Assembly: GCA_900555345.1 (NCBI GenBank)
Contig: USKS01000039.1
Span: 1 to 8,952, forward strand
Origin: an uncultured Eubacteriales bacterium
GTDB taxonomy: Bacteria; Bacillota_A; Clostridia; Oscillospirales; CAG-272
Direction of reading: 5' to 3'
Length of the DNA: 8,952 nt
Below the pieces are notes generated by a model. That model did no database searches and had not been told where the DNA came from. It saw only the letters and a program-made list of their open reading frames with translations. Every line of letters starts with the position of its first letter. Position 1 is the first letter of the stretch. This document shows positions 6,303 through 8,952 of this stretch, in pieces. The translations under genes and the position numbers were made by a program.

Positions 6303-6364
6303 TTGTAAAGTTGTTGTTTAAAATATCGCTTCGGCAATGAGATATTTAAAATAGCGTTTTACAA
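6303..6364 (+). repeat. Nested inverted repeat in the tetR leader (operator or leader hairpin)
   Basis: The outer arms TTGTAAA (6303-6309) and TTTACAA (6358-6364) are perfect complements. Inside them TTTAAAATATC (6317-6327) pairs with GATATTTAAA (6341-6350) apart from one bulge, and the centre contains GC-TTCG-GC, a stable tetraloop. The structure begins about where transcription starts, so it may be a DNA operator pair for the TetR protein or an mRNA hairpin. It is not a terminator, because no T-run follows and the gene lies 31 nt beyond. Confidence 0.6.
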
Positions 6365-6395
6365 TCATTGGCAGCCACAGCAAAGGAGAAATAAT

Positions 6396-6983
6396 ATGTC
6401 AAGACAGCATCAGCAGGAAAGAAGCGAAGCAGTAAAGCAGATGATCCTTCAGGCAGCGCTCAACATCGGGCTTGAAGAAGGCAACGAAAATGTTACCGTA
6501 CGTCGTATAGGCGAGCGTATCGGTTATTCTACCGGAGTAATATATTACCATTTTAAAGACAAACAGGATATTCTTGATGAGCTTGCGCGTCAGCTTGACC
6601 GTGAAGCATACGAGACCGCAAAGTCTTTTATAGATATGGACAAACCGGTCAAAGAGGCGCTGAAAGGTCTTTACATCAGCATAGCCGATCTGTCGGAAAG
6701 GGCTCCCTCCGACTACAAGCGCCTTTTTACCAACAGACGCAAGTACGGAAGCAGCCAAACCGTATGGATAGGGCTTATTAAAGAGCTTATGGATATCGCC
6801 GTCGAACGCGGAGAGCTCCGGATAAAGGACACTGCGATTGCTTCCACTTGCCTTCTCAGCTATATAATCGGCAGCAATATACTTTTTGTTGAGCTTAAAA
6901 GCGGCGTCGCCGGCAGCTCCAAGGATTATGCCGACCGCGTAGTAGACGTTATCCTCAACGGTTTAATAAACGCCGGCATCTGA
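6396..6983 (+). CDS. TetR/AcrR-family transcriptional regulator
   Basis: 195 aa, typical for the family; ATG at 6396 with AAGGAG at 6383-6388. The N-terminal domain (about 10-60) has the TetR helix-turn-helix: VKQMILQAALNIGLEEG, then VTVRRIGERIGYSTGVIYYHF (33-53) and KDKQDILDEL, the most conserved stretch of the family. The rest is an all-helical ligand/dimer domain (about 65-195) that does not show its ligand. It acts as a DNA-binding dimer, usually a repressor released by a small molecule. It is a single-gene unit between its own promoter and terminator, divergent from glycerate kinase. The promoter-proximal inverted repeat at 6303-6364 is a candidate binding site. Its targets are not evident: no efflux pump or fatty-acid gene adjoins it. 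Confidence 0.93.
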   Translation: MSRQHQQERSEAVKQMILQAALNIGLEEGNENVTVRRIGERIGYSTGVIYYHFKDKQDILDELARQLDREAYETAKSFIDMDKPVKEALKGLYISIADLSERAPSDYKRLFTNRRKYGSSQTVWIGLIKELMDIAVERGELRIKDTAIASTCLLSYIIGSNILFVELKSGVAGSSKDYADRVVDVILNGLINAGI

Positions 6984-6999
6984 CAGTATATATATGCAT

Positions 7000-7035
7000 A
7001 AAAAAGCTCTCTGCTGTTTTGCAGAGAGCTTTTTT
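7000..7035. terminator. Terminator of the tetR-family gene
   Basis: AAAAAAGCTCTCTGC (7000-7014) and GCAGAGAGCTTTTTT (7021-7035) are perfect complements around the loop TGTTTT. The G/C-containing core is followed by six T, 16 nt after the stop codon. The symmetric A/T runs allow it to act on both strands, so it could also stop leftward transcripts from the 7036-7316 region. Confidence 0.93.
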
Positions 7036-7206
7036 CACATAGGGGATAGGTGCGCGCATTATACGGCGAACGGGCTGCGATACAAAGCGTGTAAAATCAG
7101 GCAGTACCGTACGGGCGCGTGCCGAACGGTCTTATCGCGACGCGAGGGCGGCGTCCGGCGGGTCCCGCCACGGCTGTAAGGCAAAGCCCGCGCATCTTCT
7201 GCGTTT
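7036..7206. other. GC-rich non-coding stretch with hairpins
   Basis: No credible gene is seen on either strand; the open frames here give Arg/Pro-rich translations without ribosome sites. It contains a hairpin ACCGT/ACGGT with inner CGG/CCG (7106-7130) and GGCGGG-T-CCCGCC (7157-7169). Both would lie in RNA reading leftwards through the candidate small RNA gene, upstream of the bidirectional terminator at 7000-7035. Confidence 0.45.
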
Positions 7207-7281
7207 AGAAATACAAAGAAAGAAGCAGCCGCGCTCCGTGCGCCTCGCGCCAGGAATAACTCCCTCGCGATTACTGCTTCC
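7207..7281 (-). ncRNA. Candidate small structured RNA
   Basis: A good minus-strand promoter (7288-7316) would start RNA at about 7281 with GGAAGCAG. That 5' end pairs with CTGCTTC (plus 7222-7228), giving a closing stem P1 of at least 7 bp. Inside are two further helices: CGCGAGGGA pairing with TTCCT-gg-CGCG, and GCGC-ACGGA-GCGC. The predicted RNA is thus a compact three-way junction of about 60 nt, followed by a pyrimidine tail rich in T (TTTCTTTGTATTT) that could end transcription. The 45-nt interior is too short for a tRNA and there is no T-loop motif. It does not match SRP or 6S RNA as far as I can tell. Its target is unknown. Confidence 0.4.
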
Positions 7282-7287
7282 GAAATA

Positions 7288-7316
7288 AGTGTATCAGTCC
7301 CGCCGCAAGTTGTCAA
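7288..7316 (-). promoter_or_regulatory. Promoter for the candidate small RNA
   Basis: On the minus strand TTGACA (7316-7311) matches the -35 consensus exactly. TACACT (7293-7288) follows after 17 nt and matches the -10 at four of six positions, including the key TA and final T. There is no plausible protein gene downstream on this strand. Confidence 0.5.
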
Positions 7317-7479
7317 GGGTAATATTCGGAATGCTCGCACGGAAGGCTTTCCCGAACGTTTTCGATATACTTCCCGCCCGAAAGGTATGTACGGCAAAGG
7401 TGCAGCGTTTTCCGAAGGACCCGGAGAAAGAGGCGCCGTATGGCGGCGGTTGTCGGAAGAAACAAATTTTGATAATTCC
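7317..7479. other. Intergenic stretch, nothing recognised
   Basis: Between the leftward candidate RNA promoter and the rightward promoter at 7480 I see no gene, no strong hairpin and no repeat. Open frames crossing it lack ribosome sites and have Arg/Lys/Pro-rich, non-protein-like translations. Confidence 0.5.
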
Positions 7480-7507
7480 TCGACACAGAAAAAATCTATG
7501 ATATAAT
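7480..7507 (+). promoter_or_regulatory. Promoter of the small-gene cassette
   Basis: TCGACA (7480-7485, five of six to consensus) and exact TATAAT (7502-7507) are 16 nt apart, with TG one base before the -10 (extended -10). The start of transcription is expected near 7514. An ATG at 7518 would then be almost leaderless, while the ATG at 7531 would have room for its ribosome site. Confidence 0.75.
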
Positions 7508-7517
7508 CAAATCAGGA

Positions 7518-7892
7518 ATGGAGGATGAAGATGGAAAATCATTCGATCAAAGATTTAGAGACATACAAAAAGCTTGTAGAGAAATGCCTCAGGGAGAACT
7601 ACAATCATACAGAGAAAAGGGTGCAGAGCTTAATGAAGAGGTACGAGCCGGACTTCAAGAGTATTTTCGAAGAAGGATTCTCTCCGGAAGAAGCAGCAAT
7701 CGGTATGGTAATGAATTTGCTCTGACCTCCAAAGAAGGAAACAAATACAAGGTCGTTATTGTCGACGCGACTTCGGACGAGCAATGCTCCGAAACAATAC
7801 AAAAGGGTTTGGAGAAATTTCACAGTTCGAAGTCCGAGACGGAGTATATACAAAGGATGAAGGAAGCGTTTCCGTACGCATTCAAGGACTGA
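7518..7892 (+). CDS. Overlapping open frame; 3' half (about 7713-7892) appears coding, start uncertain
   Basis: This frame is open for 124 codons from ATG 7518. Its first 60 or so codons have A/T-rich third positions and are rich in AGA/CGA/GGA, as expected for the shadow of the 64-aa gene. From about 7713 the third positions become G/C-rich and the translation becomes protein-like: a strand KYKVVIVDATSDE followed by helices (ETIQKGLEKF, EYIQRMKEAF), about 60 aa. There is no ATG, GTG or TTG with a ribosome site near that switch. Options are (a) a -1 shift from the 64-aa frame near 7705-7722, programmed or by mutation, (b) a rare start such as CTG at 7722 overlapping the TGA, or (c) the full 124-aa frame is real after all. 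No family was recognised. Confidence 0.45.
   Translation: MEDEDGKSFDQRFRDIQKACREMPQGELQSYREKGAELNEEVRAGLQEYFRRRILSGRSSNRYGNEFALTSKEGNKYKVVIVDATSDEQCSETIQKGLEKFHSSKSETEYIQRMKEAFPYAFKD
7531..7725 (+). CDS. Small helical protein of unknown function (64 aa)
   Basis: The ATG at 7531 is chosen because GGAGG (7520-7524) lies 6 nt upstream. An in-frame ATG at 7525 is too close to that site. The protein is charged and helical, with IKDLETYKKLVEKCL (5-19), a Lys/Arg-rich middle and the ending FEEGFSPEEAAIGMVMNLL (46-64), a pattern like the 'GYSPEEAA' helix found in many small bacterial proteins. Codon third positions in this frame are clearly richer in G/C than in the competing frame, supporting it as the coding frame for this stretch. 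It is the first gene after a good promoter. No function can be assigned. It overlaps another open frame that appears coding only beyond about 7713. Confidence 0.6.
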   Translation: MENHSIKDLETYKKLVEKCLRENYNHTEKRVQSLMKRYEPDFKSIFEEGFSPEEAAIGMVMNLL

Positions 7893-7934
7893 AGTTTTCT
7901 GAAAAAGCGATCAAAAACACGGAGGGTTTGACAT

Positions 7935-8108
7935 ATGGATACTAAAGATACTAAAACGACGTCAGATGCGGAGAAAGACCTGTCCTCAGAGAAGAAAGTG
8001 CACATTTACACAGCGGAAGAAATGGACAAAATGGACGCGGAAATGTTCTGTCGAGCAGCGAAAGCAGCGAGAGAATACAAGGAACAGTTGACGAAAGCGA
8101 AGAAATAA
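7935..8108 (+). CDS. Small charged protein of unknown function (57 aa)
   Basis: ATG at 7935 with an excellent GGAGGG (7921-7926) 8 nt upstream. The 57-aa product starts with a Thr/Ser/Asp/Lys-rich, probably disordered tail (MDTKDTKTTSDAEKD) and continues as a helical region, VHIYTAEEMDKMDAEMF (22-38), then RAAKAAREYKEQLTKAKK (40-57). No membrane segment or signal peptide. It lies 42 nt after the preceding frame and is the last gene before the terminator, so it shares a transcript with the other small genes. The two or three tiny ORFs under one promoter resemble accessory cassettes such as toxin-antitoxin pairs in size, but nothing in the sequence shows such a role. Confidence 0.7.
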   Translation: MDTKDTKTTSDAEKDLSSEKKVHIYTAEEMDKMDAEMFCRAAKAAREYKEQLTKAKK

Positions 8109-8174
8109 AGGCTTCGGACGAAGCATATCGCGCCCGCCGCGGGAGATCGGCATAAGAAGTAAACGGCGCAAAAG

Positions 8175-8217
8175 CGGCGGAGCCGTGGGAAATTCTCCCA
8201 CGGCTCCGCCGTTTTTT
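8175..8217. terminator. Convergent terminator (small-gene cassette / gamma-like gene)
   Basis: A perfect 16-bp G/C-rich stem (8175-8190 with 8196-8211, loop AATTC) is followed by TTTTTT on the plus strand, a strong intrinsic terminator for the small-gene cassette. On the minus strand it lies just after the stop codon of the gamma-like gene (8216-8218) and is followed by CTTTT, so it probably serves both directions. A smaller GCTTCG/CGAAGC hairpin (8111-8124) precedes it. Confidence 0.92.
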
Positions 8218-8371
8218 ATTTATCCTTTTCCTCTTTTCCTGCCTTGCGGCGGGTCACGAGGTTCAGAAGCATTACGGTAACCACGATCACGGCGGTCACA
8301 ATAAATACTCCCGCCATTCCCTTGCCTATTACGGGCAGCACGTCGTACAGTGCATGAATATCAAATTTCAT
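8216..8371 (-). CDS. Small membrane protein, gamma-like subunit of a Na+-pumping decarboxylase (51 aa)
   Basis: ATG at 8371 with GAGG about 8 nt upstream; TAA at 8216-8218. The protein has a short N-terminus, one membrane helix (about residues 13-39, LPVIGKGMAGVFIVTAVIVV and on through TVMLLNLV) and a charged cytoplasmic tail (RRKAGKEEKDK). GMAGVF followed by a long V/I/L run and LN resembles the OadG/gamma family, which anchors and stabilises the alpha and beta subunits of oxaloacetate, methylmalonyl-CoA or glutaconyl-CoA decarboxylases. It is shorter than a typical OadG (roughly 80 aa) and lacks the extended C-terminal tail. It lies 102 nt downstream of the beta subunit on the same strand, supporting the assignment. 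The membrane helix is certain; the family is likely but not proven. Confidence 0.7.
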   Translation of the reverse strand: MKFDIHALYDVLPVIGKGMAGVFIVTAVIVVTVMLLNLVTRRKAGKEEKDK

Positions 8372-8401
8372 ATATCTACCTCATTATATATTTGTAGGTT
8401 C

Positions 8402-8471
8402 GCATTTCCCGCCTGCGGGCGGAAATGTGTTTTTGCAAATGCCGAATATTCTCCGCGGCTATATACCGCGG
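8402..8471 (-). repeat. Two hairpins between the beta and gamma-like genes
   Basis: In the gap between the two decarboxylase genes, CATTTCC/GGAAATG plus GCC/GGC around one bulge form a hairpin at 8403-8427, and CCGCGG/CCGCGG (8453-8458, 8466-8471) form another. Neither has a T-run on the minus strand, so they are not terminators. They may act as mRNA stability or processing stems that set the subunit ratio. Confidence 0.5.
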
Positions 8472-8473
8472 CG

Positions 8474-8952
8474 TCAGCGGGGGATAAGGTTCAGTATCAT
8501 GCCGCCCGCGATGACGGAGGCTATCTGACCCGACACGTTAACTCCTACGGCGTGCATGAGCAGAAAGTTCTGGTTATCCTCTTTAAGTCCCATTTTGTGG
8601 ACGACACGCGCGGACATGGGGAAAGCGGATATGCCCGCCGCGCCTATCATGGGGTTGATCTTCTTTGATTTCGGCAGGAAAATGTTTATGAGCTTTGCAA
8701 ACAGAACGCCGCCCGCCGTATCGAATATGAATGCCACAAGTCCGAGGGCGAGTATCATGAGCGTCTGCAGGGTAAGGAAGTAGCGCGCCTGCATTTTAGT
8801 CGCGATCGTCAGACCGAGGAGAAGCGTTACAAGGTTCGGCAGCACCTTCTGCGCCGTTTCGGAAAGCGAGTCAAGCACTCCGCATTCGCGTATGAGGTTG
8901 CCGAACATCAGAAAGCCTATAAGCGCAACGCTGCGGGGCGAGACTATACCTG
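8474..8952 (-). CDS. Na+-translocating decarboxylase beta subunit, C-terminal part (5' end outside window)
   Basis: The frame enters from the right edge and stops with TGA at 8474-8476; about 159 C-terminal residues are visible. It matches the OadB/MmdB/GcdB family: GIVSPRSVALIGFLMFGNLIRECGV at the entry, several membrane helices, then NPMIGAAGISAFPMSARVV and NFLLMHAVGVNVSGQIASVIAGG near the C-terminus. These contain the family's conserved Ser, Asn, Gly and Arg of the Na+ channel region. The beta subunit removes CO2 from the biotin carrier and couples this to Na+ export. The form NVSGQIASVIAGG reminds me of the methylmalonyl-/glutaconyl-CoA type, but substrate cannot be told from beta alone. 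It is co-directional with the gamma-like gene downstream. Confidence 0.93.
   Translation of the reverse strand, partial: GIVSPRSVALIGFLMFGNLIRECGVLDSLSETAQKVLPNLVTLLLGLTIATKMQARYFLTLQTLMILALGLVAFIFDTAGGVLFAKLINIFLPKSKKINPMIGAAGISAFPMSARVVHKMGLKEDNQNFLLMHAVGVNVSGQIASVIAGGMILNLIPR

Noticed and set aside
7222..7280. tRNA gene suggested by a 7-bp stem GAAGCAG/CTGCTTC
   Set aside because: Only 45 nt lie between the arms, too few for a tRNA, and there is no T-loop GTTCRA motif or CCA end.
7059..7397. Minus-strand open frame (112 codons) in the gene-poor region
   Set aside because: Arg/Pro/Ser-rich translation without ribosome site; it overlaps a promoter and hairpins better explained as non-coding.
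7289..7501. Plus-strand open frame (70 codons) before the small-gene cassette
   Set aside because: No ribosome site, basic low-complexity translation, and it runs into the -35 and -10 of the cassette promoter.
1..8952. CRISPR array or cas genes near the CARF-like protein
   Set aside because: No regularly spaced direct repeats of 25-40 nt and no Cas or Csm/Cmr motifs were found anywhere in the window.

Overview
The window looks like a piece of a chromosome from a spore-forming member of the Clostridia (Firmicutes). It has a T-box riboswitch, a spoVT sporulation regulator, strong AGGAGG-type ribosome binding sites, Rho-independent terminators after most transcription units, and a Na+-translocating decarboxylase of the type common in anaerobes. 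No rRNA, tRNA, CRISPR array, transposase or phage gene was seen. Genus and species cannot be told from the sequence alone.

Layout. (1) 1-1418, minus: a gene of the 2-isopropylmalate synthase (LeuA) family, running off the left edge, behind a consensus promoter and a T-box leader. It keeps the LeuA architecture but has lost the catalytic Arg and the metal-binding HxH, so it looks like a pseudoenzyme. (2) 1685-3890, plus: a two-gene operon. The first protein (638 aa) joins an N-terminal CARF-like domain, a Rossmann nucleotide-binding domain and a C-terminal RyR domain. The second (94 aa) is a free-standing RyR domain whose start lies 4 nt after the first gene ends. Two strong-looking terminator hairpins close the unit. 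(3) 4146-4682, plus: spoVT, followed by about 250 bp rich in inverted repeats and a bidirectional terminator. (4) 4987-6105, minus: glycerate kinase. (5) 6396-6983, plus: a TetR-family regulator with a perfect TTGACA-N17-TATAAT promoter and a nested inverted repeat in its leader. (6) 7036-7517: a gene-poor stretch with a candidate small structured RNA on the minus strand (about 7207-7281). (7) 7518-8108, plus: a cassette of two or three very small unknown genes, with a reading-frame puzzle. (8) 8216-8952, minus: a 51-aa gamma-like membrane protein downstream of the C-terminal part of a decarboxylase beta subunit that runs off the right edge.

The item most worth attention is the CARF/Rossmann/RyR two-gene operon. 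Two ligand-sensing folds (CARF, which binds cyclic oligoadenylates in known members, and RyR, proposed to bind nucleotide-derived ligands) sit in one polypeptide with a nucleotide-binding core and a second RyR protein alongside. There is no CRISPR locus and no recognisable nuclease in view. The second is the T-box-controlled, catalytically degenerate LeuA paralogue, which suggests a regulatory rather than enzymatic role. These functional readings are inference from motifs read by eye; no database search was run.
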